Source: Indibacter alkaliphilus LW1 (GTDB lineage: Bacteria > Bacteroidota > Bacteroidia > Cytophagales > Cyclobacteriaceae). From it: a stretch of DNA of 64,000 nt. The translations under genes and the position numbers were made by a program. The notes beneath the pieces are model-generated. The model saw only the letters and a list, made by a program, of their open reading frames with translations, was not told where the DNA came from and did no database searches. Location of the stretch: NCBI RefSeq assembly GCF_000295935.2, contig NZ_ALWO02000033.1:124001-188000 (forward strand), read 5' to 3'. This document shows, in pieces, positions 51,874 through 59,420 of the stretch (positions within the stretch are counted from its first letter, which is position 1; each line of letters begins with the position of its first letter).

Positions 51874-53052
51874 TTATTTTTTTATTCTTCCATACTTTTT
51901 TAAGATGTCTACTACTTCATTCTCAGGAAGTTCATAGACTGTAGTATTGTTTTTCCCAACCATGGTCTCAGCAGCGACAAGTGCATTTAAAATAGATTCT
52001 TCGGTAGCCTGAGCAACTGCTTCGAAAAGAGGAGATATTTTGTCATTGGGAAGCATATTAACTTGCTGATTATTTACCCGGTGGGCAGCACCTTCGTTGG
52101 CGGTAGAAAAAGCGATGAAAATATCACCCGAGTCATTTCCTCCATATCCGCCCAGCCTACTGATTCCAATAGGGACTCTCCTGGTAAGCCTTTTCAGTTG
52201 ATGGGGAAGTAAGGGTGCATCTGTGGCCACTATTACAATGATGGACCCTCTTTCTTCTAGGCGTTTTAATGGATCACATTGGATTTGCCGATCGGAAATT
52301 TCCTTGCCTAATGGGACCCCCGCGATGGTCAGCGTCTTACGTGTTCCATAATTGGCTTGCACGATGACCCCTAATGTATACATGGTATTATTAATCACTA
52401 CTTCCCGTGAGGATGTGCCAATTCCACCTTTAAACTCATGGCAAATCATTCCTGTACCCCCACCGACATTTCCTTCTTCTACGGGGCCAGCCTGTGCATT
52501 ATCCAATGCTGAAAAAACATGTTCTTTTTTGACGTGAAAACCATTGATGTCATTCAAGTCTCCATCATAAGTTTCAGCAACTACAGGCAAAGACCAAAAT
52601 ATATCGAGTTCGTCAGGAAGTGGGTCAAAGTGCTTATTCTTAAATTGCCATTCCACCACGGCATCACGTACCACGCCGACACTGTGGGTGTTGGTAATGG
52701 CAATCGGTCCTTCGAGAAAGCCTGATTCTTCCACCCATGTGGTTCCTGTCATTTCTCCATTTCCATTGAGACTATACCAGCCTGCAAAAACCGGATCGTA
52801 AGTTTTACCTCTTGGGAAAATTGCCGTTACTCCCGTCCGGACGGGACCTTCTCCCACGACCAATTCTCCTTCTCCTGATATCAGCGTGGTATGCCCAACT
52901 TCAATGCCCTTGACATCGGTGATGGCATTCAATTCACCTGTTTTTCCTTCAAGAGGTATCCCCAAATCTCTTGCTCGGGGTTTCTGGCCAAAGGATGGAT
53001 AACAAATTAAGATTAAGAGGAAAATTAAAAATAATCGGTTCATATATTTCAT
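51874..53052 (-). CDS. P1 family peptidase (DmpA/BapA-like)
   Basis: The 392-residue product has a signal peptide (FLIFLLILICYPSFG) and then the DmpA fold: ARDLGIPLEGKTGELNAITD, VKGIEVGHTTLI, the autocleavage/nucleophile site GGGTGMICHEFKGGIGTSSR with the Gly-Thr-Ser-Ser pattern, and IVATDAPLLPHQLKRLTRR. P1 peptidases are self-processed N-terminal nucleophile aminopeptidases acting on D- or beta-amino acid peptides. Secretion to the periplasm is predicted. Its length (~370 mature) is normal. Confidence 0.92.
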   Translation of the reverse strand: MKYMNRLFLIFLLILICYPSFGQKPRARDLGIPLEGKTGELNAITDVKGIEVGHTTLISGEGELVVGEGPVRTGVTAIFPRGKTYDPVFAGWYSLNGNGEMTGTTWVEESGFLEGPIAITNTHSVGVVRDAVVEWQFKNKHFDPLPDELDIFWSLPVVAETYDGDLNDINGFHVKKEHVFSALDNAQAGPVEEGNVGGGTGMICHEFKGGIGTSSREVVINNTMYTLGVIVQANYGTRKTLTIAGVPLGKEISDRQIQCDPLKRLEERGSIIVIVATDAPLLPHQLKRLTRRVPIGISRLGGYGGNDSGDIFIAFSTANEGAAHRVNNQQVNMLPNDKISPLFEAVAQATEESILNALVAAETMVGKNNTTVYELPENEVVDILKKYGRIKK

Positions 53053-53127
53053 TTTAAATTTTAGTCGTTTCTATTTGGTTTATTTATAGAAAATTAAACT
53101 TATCCAAACCGATTAAAGGTGAACTCC

Positions 53128-53640
53128 TTACTTGTCGGCCATAAACTCTGTGACCACCCGACTTCTTTCAGTTTCCATTTCACAAGTCCAACTGTCAATC
53201 CACCACCTCTCATTTTCATAATGGAGCTGAATGCTATTCAATCCACGTACAGGGGATTCAATTTTGGGATCATTTCGGATCTCAAAAGCACTCCAAACCT
53301 GTGCTATATTTCCAAACTGGCTTACTGTTCTTTTCAGTTCTATCTCATAAAAATCTTGCTTTGGGGATAAAGCAAGCGGGATATATTCCGCCTCCAAAGC
53401 ATGCGATTCCGCTTTTCCATTTTCATCTAATCTGGTAATTATGGCATTTTGGGAGTGGATATAGCGGTCTCGTTCAAATTGCCAAGGGTCTTCACTTGAT
53501 CCTGAAACCACTTCATAGTAAGCAGTAATAATGGCATCGATGGATTGTACATCTTGAGCGTATCTGTCTTTTGGACTTTGAGCGAAAACAAGAGGGCCAG
53601 TTAACAATAGGATTGGGAGTATTATGTTTTTTATCATCAT
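53128..53640 (-). CDS. Secreted NTF2/SnoaL-like protein
   Basis: The 170-residue product has a signal peptide (MIKNIILPILLLTGPLVFAQ) and an NTF2-like domain: AIITAYYEVVSGSSEDPWQF, IHSQNAIITRLDENGKAE, IAQVWSAFEIR and QLHYENERWWIDSWTCEMET. This version with WQFERDRYIHS is common beside peptidases and hydrolases in Bacteroidota. No enzymatic residues are recognised. It is in line with the downstream P1 peptidase gene (75 bp gap). Confidence 0.8.
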   Translation of the reverse strand: MMIKNIILPILLLTGPLVFAQSPKDRYAQDVQSIDAIITAYYEVVSGSSEDPWQFERDRYIHSQNAIITRLDENGKAESHALEAEYIPLALSPKQDFYEIELKRTVSQFGNIAQVWSAFEIRNDPKIESPVRGLNSIQLHYENERWWIDSWTCEMETERSRVVTEFMADK

Positions 53641-53703
53641 CCAGATTTTGTCTTTATATAAATGTTATGAGTTGCAATTATCCTTTAATTTTATTTGCTA
53701 CTT

Positions 53704-53892
53704 CCCGTCCAAATCCATGTAATCTACGACCAAATTGACCATGGCAGCAGTTTATTTCTTATTCAGCAAATAAATTGCATCTGCAAATTTTTCTCCTAAA
53801 TAGGAAACTCTAATTGAATCTCTTTCAGCTTGCTGACAAATGCCGATAAACGGAAGAAGAAATGCGATTAATGTGAATGCTGTTCGGTTCAT
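53704..53892 (-). pseudogene. Remnant of a secreted protein gene
   Basis: ATG 53892 opens a 46-codon frame: signal peptide MNRTAFTLIAFLLPFIGICQ, then QAERDSIRVSYLGEKFADAI, YLLNKK and a stop at 53752. Immediately after, another frame codes AAMVNLVVDYMDLDGK and stops, looking like a C-terminal tail. Head and tail of one or two lost genes thus seem joined by deletion. A true 46-residue secreted peptide is the alternative. Confidence 0.4.
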
Positions 53893-53913
53893 AATTTTTT
53901 TGGTTAGCAACTG

Positions 53914-54423
53914 TTATTTTATGTCTTCAACATCGTTAAAAATATCCCATACAGACTCCCATTTACCATTTGGTTGTTTCTTACTCAATATTATCCATTT
54001 GTAAGTTCCGCTCGCCCCTTCTGAATCTCTTGTTTCAAAGCCAGAACCTCTAATTACAGCCCAATCGTCAAGAACAATTACTTCCTTTACAGTTTCGGTC
54101 ATTTCTATTCGAGTCGAATCATTCCTCTGATTAAACATTTCTTCGTAACGATCTTTAATCGCGGCTCTTCCGTGATATGATGGTTGGTCTGGAACCATAA
54201 ATACAGCATTTTCCGAGTATGTGTTGGCACACCCTTCAGCGTCTCCATTGATCCAGGCGGTTACAAATTCGTTCGTTACCTCTTGAATCATTTCAAAGTC
54301 AGAACCGCTTGTTATTATTTCATTTTTGGATTGATCAGTAGATTTGTTGTAGCATGTACCTCCTATGAAGCCTATGATAAGCAAGCCAATAGATGCAAGA
54401 ATTTTAAAGATTGGTTTATTCAT
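53914..54423 (-). CDS. Exported NTF2/SnoaL-like (DUF4440) protein
   Basis: The 169-residue product has an N-terminal hydrophobic segment (ILASIGLLIIGFIGGTCYNK; the Cys could be a lipobox) and one NTF2-like domain: EFVTAWINGDAEGCANTYSE, NAVFMVPDQPSYHGRAAIKD, WAVIRGSGFETRDSEGA, YKWIILSKKQPNGKWESVWD. This pattern of NDA...VP...GR..I is the standard DUF4440 form. It has no visible catalytic residues. It lies between two remnants. Confidence 0.83.
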   Translation of the reverse strand: MNKPIFKILASIGLLIIGFIGGTCYNKSTDQSKNEIITSGSDFEMIQEVTNEFVTAWINGDAEGCANTYSENAVFMVPDQPSYHGRAAIKDRYEEMFNQRNDSTRIEMTETVKEVIVLDDWAVIRGSGFETRDSEGASGTYKWIILSKKQPNGKWESVWDIFNDVEDIK

Positions 54424-54637
54424 AATTGGTTGGTTTTAATAATTGATGCTAACAATTGACTAATGGCTTAAAAGTTTTCATCATACCTTTTTATGCTTTC
54501 GCAATTTTTCGTTTTCTCTTCCTTCCGATAATTATTTGACTAAAACATCGATGCTCCGAAAACCTGTAAACTTAATTACTCAAACTAATTAAGTACTTAT
54601 CTATAAATTTAGAAACCGATCAAGGACTAAGCCCTTT

Positions 54638-55126
54638 TTATTTTTTTCCTGAGAGTTGATTTTTCAAACTTAATGCATCAGGAAAACCCCATTGCTCTGC
54701 TATTTTACCATCCGCTATTCTGTATATGGAAGTTTCATAGATGGTTACTTTAATACCGGTAGAGTCAAGTCCTTCGAATGCACCCTGATGAGTGCCTGTC
54801 GATTTATATCGTGTTACCACTTTGTCGCCTTCACTTACCATATCGACTATTTCTTCATTCCAGTCCGGAAATATTTTTCTATGACTTGAAATGGAATATT
54901 TTGCTCCTTCAATTCCTTTCCACTCAATCCCGTTTATAAAGTGGCAGACGAAATCGAATGCCAATATTTTATCCAATTCGGCTATTTTTCCGTCGGTCCA
55001 AATCCGGTGATAATGCCTTACCACATCGCGATTAGCGTCCAGGTCTATTTCTTGTTTATATGAACTACAACTGTTTATAAACATACAGGCGGTAAGCATC
55101 AGGACTGCACAGCGTGATTTTTTCAT
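54638..55126 (-). CDS. SnoaL-like ester cyclase-type lipoprotein
   Basis: ATG 55126 is preferred because the product then begins MKKSRCAVLMLTACMFINSC, a lipoprotein signal; the upstream in-frame ATG 55174 adds 16 residues overlapping the NTF2 remnant. The 162-residue protein is a SnoaL polyketide-cyclase-like fold: YHRIWTDGKIAELDKILAFD, FVCHFINGIEWKGIEGAKYS, FPDWNEEIVDMVSEGDKVVT, YKSTGTHQGAFEGLDSTG and the final AEQWGFPDALSL. The HQGxFxGL motif is typical of ester cyclases. Confidence 0.83.
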   Translation of the reverse strand: MKKSRCAVLMLTACMFINSCSSYKQEIDLDANRDVVRHYHRIWTDGKIAELDKILAFDFVCHFINGIEWKGIEGAKYSISSHRKIFPDWNEEIVDMVSEGDKVVTRYKSTGTHQGAFEGLDSTGIKVTIYETSIYRIADGKIAEQWGFPDALSLKNQLSGKK

Positions 55127-55137
55127 TTGAAAATATT

Positions 55138-55254
55138 TCAATTCCATGCCCATAAAATATTGATGATCTTCCATTCCCCGTTGATTTTTCCAAGATGTAT
55201 ATAGTCAAAAAAGGCAAACCGGAATAAATGATTGAATGGTGTAGTCTTTCTCAT
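55138..55254 (-). pseudogene. C-terminal remnant of an NTF2-like (lumazine-binding type) protein
   Basis: The frame ends FAFFDYIHLGKINGEWKIIN, then ILWAWN and stop, which is the conserved tail of secreted NTF2/lumazine-binding proteins (xDYxxLxKxxGEWKIVNxLW). The N-terminal ~100 codons are missing; only leader-like sequence and promoter element copy C lie upstream. A deletion therefore appears to have joined the promoter to the last ~30 codons. Confidence 0.6.
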
Positions 55255-55332
55255 AAGCTGAAGGTTAGGGATAAAACATGGGCATACCTGTCTATGGTAA
55301 GATAGGAAAATCAATGGTGGCAAAGCTTTAAC

Positions 55333-55389
55333 TTAGGACGAAACGCACCTTTTTCTTCCCCAATGAACAGGATTACTTTCCCGAAAGAG
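55333..55389 (-). promoter_or_regulatory. Tripartite direct-repeat element, copy C
   Basis: Read on the minus strand: TTCGGGAAAG, TTGGGGAAGA, TTCGTCCTAA, with starts 22 and 21 bp apart. As in copy B, CCATTGATTTT and TATCTTA follow about 17 bp after box 1. The first frame downstream is the NTF2 remnant, then the SnoaL lipoprotein gene. Confidence 0.7.
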
Positions 55390-55538
55390 TTTTTTGTAAT
55401 AAGCTTTGAAAAAAATCAAAAAAAAGGCGACTTCAATTTTTTGCTTTTGGCTTTGAATCCAGCTAATTGATTTTTTCATAATTATTTTTCTTTGATTCAT
55501 TTATTGTAAAAGTGATTATCAATCGGTTGAGTAAACAC

Positions 55539-57547
55539 CTATTTTAAATAAGTATCCAGCCATCCTAATATGTACTTTTGTATTTCCTTTTGTCTTAAAG
55601 GATCAGCCGGATAATGACCTGAAACAGGAAATGCCATAAATTTTGTTTCTGTACCAATGTCTTGAAGCACTCTAAAATATTTATAAGATTGCGATATAGG
55701 CACGCGTTCATCTTCAGTATTGGATAGGATAAGCGTAGGTATTTTTACATTTTCAGCATAAGTAATCGGTGAGTTTTTTATCCAGTTTTCCTTCACTTTT
55801 TTATCTGTAAATGGGGATTTTCCATTGCCAACCTCATAGTGATAAATAGCTCCCACATCACTTTGTGTATACTGCTCAAACCAATCTGTTACTGCCGCAC
55901 CTGCAACGGCACATTTCCAGCCTTGGTAGTTTCCAATAAGCCAGGTAGTCATAAAGCCACCGTAAGACCAGCCTGTAACTGCCATGTTATTGCCGTCTAT
56001 ATAAGGTCTTTTCTTTAATTCTTTAATGCCCTGCATCACATCTCTTCCTGGCCCTTCACCCATATCACCATTTATGGCTTCCGAGAAGCCATAGCCCATA
56101 TTATCGCTTCCTCTATAATTAGGTTGAAAAACAATATAGCCTTGGGCTGCCTTTAATTGTGCAGAAACATTAAATGTCTCCTTCGATGCAGATCTTGGTC
56201 CACCGTGGGGTTCAACTACCAATGGGTATTTTTTCTTTGGGTCAAAGTCTGGAGGAAAAGTAAGAATACCGTTAGGTGTAAATTGGTCCGATTTCCATGA
56301 AACTGTTTCCTGTTTTCCAAAAGTAAATGCATCCATTTCTTTATTAAAATGGGTCAATTTTTGAGGAGCTGCATCTGGGTTGGAAAGATAATAGAGTTCG
56401 TTAGGCGATTGCGAGGTGCTTGCTATTAAGGCGATTGCGTTATTTTTACCCACCGAAAATTGATACCCATACGCCCCATTGATACACAAATTACCTAAAC
56501 TTATTTTTTTTGCCATACCGTTTAGTGGTTGCATCCAAAGCGAAACCGTATTATAATCATTGGCCGCTACAAACAATGCTTTGCTATCGCTACTCCATTC
56601 AGCATTAAAAAAACAGCGGTCTATTGCAGCGGTTAAATTCTTCTCTTCACTGCTATTGAGCGACTTATAAAGTATATCTGAGCCATATCCTACGTTCTTT
56701 AGGTTAAACTGATAGGAGATAGAGTTGCCATCTGGTGAAAAAATAGGTTTACCTTCAAGGTGAATGGCATCTTTTTGTACCGTTTTTGTTGTAATTCTGT
56801 TTATTTTTTTAGTTGATATATCAACGGTGTTAATAGTAGAAATAAGATCTCCAGAATAGGGTGTTTCAAAGCGCTTAAATGCTATTTTTTCGCCATCGGG
56901 TGACCAAGATATTTCTGACATTAAAAACCCAGTAAATAGAGACCATGTACCAGAGGTTAACCGTTCTGCTTTGCCGCCATCTGTTGCTATAAGCCACAAA
57001 TGTGTGGAACTAGGCTTGGCTTTCACAAACATGCTATGCTTGTTTACCTCAAATGCATCGTAGCCTTTTTCTATTTCTTTTTATTGGCCACCTCATCAAA
57101 TTGCGAAAAGGCGATCATTTTTCCATCTGGTCGCCAGCTAAACACAAGCACACCAGTGGGCGAGTTTGTAATTTGTTTGGCTTCTCCACCAGCCATGGTA
57201 AGCACAAATATTTGTGATTTTTTTTCAGCATCAGCAGCAATAAAGGCCATTTGAGTTCCTGATGGTGACCATTTTGGCGAACTAACCGAAACCCTATCAA
57301 AGGTGAGTTGTTGACTGCTTTGTGTAGCAATATCCACTTGATGTATAGAAGATTTGAATTTATTTGTAAGCGTATCTGGTTTTGCCACCACTACCAAAAT
57401 TGATTTTCCATCGGGTGCGATTTGCGGATCTGATAGGGTATACAATTTATCCATATCGTTTAATTCAAAACGCTTTTGGGCTGAAACCGTAATGGAAAAA
57501 AAGGATATGAATGCGATAAAGAGTATGCTAGTTAGTTTTGTTTTCAT
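55539..57547 (-). pseudogene. S9 family prolyl oligopeptidase-like gene with a frameshift
   Basis: Two frames join into one S9 peptidase. The first (start ATG 57547, signal peptide ending SITVSAQ) runs through propeller repeats to 57071; the second continues to 55539 with more propeller and the hydrolase domain: GWSYGGFMTTWLIGNY (Ser), LSNTEDERVPISQSY (Asp) and FPVSGHYPADPLRQ (His). At about 57075 the coding strand reads AATAAAAAGAAATAGAAAAA; one extra G after AAAAAG would give KKEIEKGYDAF and a single ~670-residue protein. So a 1-bp deletion in an A-rich run broke it, unless it is a sequencing error. The family cleaves peptides or removes N-terminal dipeptides. Confidence 0.85.
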
Positions 57548-57563
57548 GATTGTTGTATTCTTT

Positions 57564-57835
57564 TTAGTATCCAATTACAAAATCCCTTGTAATTTTTTCA
57601 ATTGAAGCAGTTCCGGCAAGTTGCATATTACGGACCAACTCCCCCTTGAGAATGTCCAAGGCGATTTAAACGCCCTCTTGACCAAAGTCCCCAACAATAT
57701 GGCCTTCCTATACAGACCGCATCGGCTCCAAGAGCCAAAGCTTTGAATATATCGGTTCCTCTTCTGATACCTCCGTCAATCAAAACCGGAATCTTGCCAT
57801 CAATCTCTTCCACGATTTCAGGAAGACATAAGGTT
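57564..57835 (-). pseudogene. C-terminal remnant of an alpha-hydroxy-acid oxidase (FMN)
   Basis: The frame [19 protein letters not shown], then [24 protein letters not shown] matches the FMN-binding C-terminal part of L-lactate/glycolate oxidases (R-x-G-x-D, GADAVxIGRP). After GRPY the frame shifts; the remaining tail ([32 protein letters not shown]) is in another frame with a premature stop. About 250 N-terminal residues are missing. Only the tail survives, overlapping the region upstream of the S9 gene. Confidence 0.85.
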
Positions 57836-57930
57836 AAGGTTTACTTTTTTCATATTAACTCTACCTTGTCAAGTTATGGAATCCTGATTTAAAAATTTTC
57901 AATAATAATTATTTTCTGACATTGGCTAAG

Positions 57931-58079
57931 TGTCCCTTTAGGGACTATATATGGGTAGTAAGAGTTTAATTTTAATAGGGTTCCGTGCCTTTAGGTACGG
58001 GATATATGTTGTACCTAAAGGCACAAATCCCGTTTGATTGATCATTTGTTTTTACCCATATTAGGTCCCTAAAGGGACA
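57931..58079. repeat. Nested inverted repeats (149 bp)
   Basis: Outer arms TGTCCCTTTAGGGAC (57931-57945, followed by a tail ending ATGGGTA) and TACCCATA...GGTCCCTAAAGGGACA (58053-58079) are inverted repeats, each arm itself palindromic. Inside lie GTGCCTTTAGGTAC (57985-57998) and GTACCTAAAGGCAC (58011-58024), a perfect 14-bp inverted pair with a 12-nt loop. The gap 57836-58294 contains this element and no supported gene. It resembles REP/BIME-type elements of Bacteroidota, different in sequence from the RAYT array at 49-50 kb. Confidence 0.75.
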
Positions 58080-58294
58080 TTTTCTTCATTCAGTAGCATT
58101 ATTGAATAGAAATGTGAATTGTCGAACCGCTCTTTAAATTTGACAAAGTTGAGTAAAGTCGTTTTTATAAATATTAAATTTCAATCTCCCTTTACCCCCT
58201 ACTGAATTTTCCTCCAGGGAGCCTGGTTTTGATGTACTTGAATTGCCCGTTGTGGTTGGACTCATGTTCGCAGACATGAAACCATTTGCAGTAC

Positions 58295-59233
58295 TTAGGA
58301 GGAATAGTTATTCAAAGGAATACTGACAGGCTTAAATGCTATTCCCAAGTCCTTTGTTGCCAACGCAGAGCTGTAAACAATTTCAGGCTTGCCTATTGGA
58401 GGTTGATTGTTGAGCATCAATGTCACATCCGATACCCTGTAACTTTCCCCTGATAAGAGATAGTTTTTCCCATGGATGTTTTTGGTGGTAGCGGCTTTGA
58501 AAATCGCTTCGGCAACATCTTCTACATCTACCAAAGCCCATAATACATCCACATCATAGATCATTTGAATGAAGGGATTGGGAGCAATTTTATTTTTAAA
58601 CAGAAACTGTATCCCCGTCGAAGTAGAATCTTTTCTGTTTGATAATGATTTGCCCATTACACCCGTCGGTGAAACAGAAGTAATTTCAAAACTTAAATCA
58701 GGGTGGTCGGCAATGAATTTATCAACGGCCTGATTGGCGATAAACTTTGCCTGGGCATAAGGAATGCCTTCTTCGCTCATAAATGGCGCATCTTCTTCGG
58801 TGATTTGCTCGCCTTCAGTTTTTCCTGCAGGTAAAAATGGAAAGCTTGTGTTGTATGCTGCCACAGATGCAATGAAAACGACTTTTTCAATCCTGGTAGT
58901 CTTGAGAACTGCTTCAAGGAAGTTTTCTGTTCCCTTAATGGTCGGGTCAAACAGTTCTTTCTGAAGGTCTTTCACATCCAATTGAAAGGGAGTTCCTCCG
59001 TGAATCACAATGTCACAGTCTTTCAGAAAATCCATAAGCTCCTGTTTGTTTTCCACATCCAATTGAGCGATTTCAAGGTTCTCAGCATTCTTGAGGCTGA
59101 GCAAATGTTCATACTTTTCTTTTTTGGAAAGGTCTGTGGTAGATACTTTTACCTTGTATCCTTCATTTAAGAACTTTTGGGTATTATAGCTTCCTATAAA
59201 GCCGGAGCCTCCGATAATGCCTACAGTGTTCAT
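58295..59233 (-). CDS. NAD(P)-dependent epimerase/dehydratase-family protein (extended SDR)
   Basis: The 312-residue soluble protein has the Rossmann dinucleotide motif GIIGGSGFIGSYNTQKFLNE, the Asp-containing IAQLDVENKQELMDFLKDCD segment, VVFIASVAAYNTSF, and the catalytic-type YAQAKFIANQAVD (YxxxK). It is an extended SDR similar to dihydroflavonol-4-reductase or cinnamoyl-CoA-reductase-like enzymes; the substrate is unknown. Tripartite promoter element D lies 62 bp before the ATG, so this gene is a candidate regulon member. There is no evident operon partner. Confidence 0.88.
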   Translation of the reverse strand: MNTVGIIGGSGFIGSYNTQKFLNEGYKVKVSTTDLSKKEKYEHLLSLKNAENLEIAQLDVENKQELMDFLKDCDIVIHGGTPFQLDVKDLQKELFDPTIKGTENFLEAVLKTTRIEKVVFIASVAAYNTSFPFLPAGKTEGEQITEEDAPFMSEEGIPYAQAKFIANQAVDKFIADHPDLSFEITSVSPTGVMGKSLSNRKDSTSTGIQFLFKNKIAPNPFIQMIYDVDVLWALVDVEDVAEAIFKAATTKNIHGKNYLLSGESYRVSDVTLMLNNQPPIGKPEIVYSSALATKDLGIAFKPVSIPLNNYSS

Positions 59234-59295
59234 TTTTATTTTGTTTATAATATGTAGCCATAATTTACATTTTGGATTTTTACATTGAATCCCAT

Positions 59296-59349
59296 CAAGG
59301 ACGAACAGGCTTAAAAAATGTCCGAATGATATAATTAACTTCCCGAGTG
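59296..59349 (-). promoter_or_regulatory. Tripartite direct-repeat element, copy D
   Basis: Read toward the epimerase gene: CTCGGGAAGT, TTCGGACATT, TTCGTCCTTG, with starts 21 and 21 bp apart. Box 1 is 62 bp from the ATG at 59233. Confidence 0.65.
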
Positions 59350-59420
59350 TTTTTTGGAAAAATGATGGAGTTGCTTTTTATGTGAAAAAATTCTGATTTT
59401 AAATGCTAATGAAAAATCAG

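Noticed and set aside
58205-58315. Minus-strand frame of ~36 codons (KYCKWFHVCEHESNHNGQ...) after the epimerase stop
   Set aside because: A Cys/His pattern suggested a zinc ribbon or a transposase tail, but there is no start codon, no partner domain and it overlaps the epimerase end; support is too weak.
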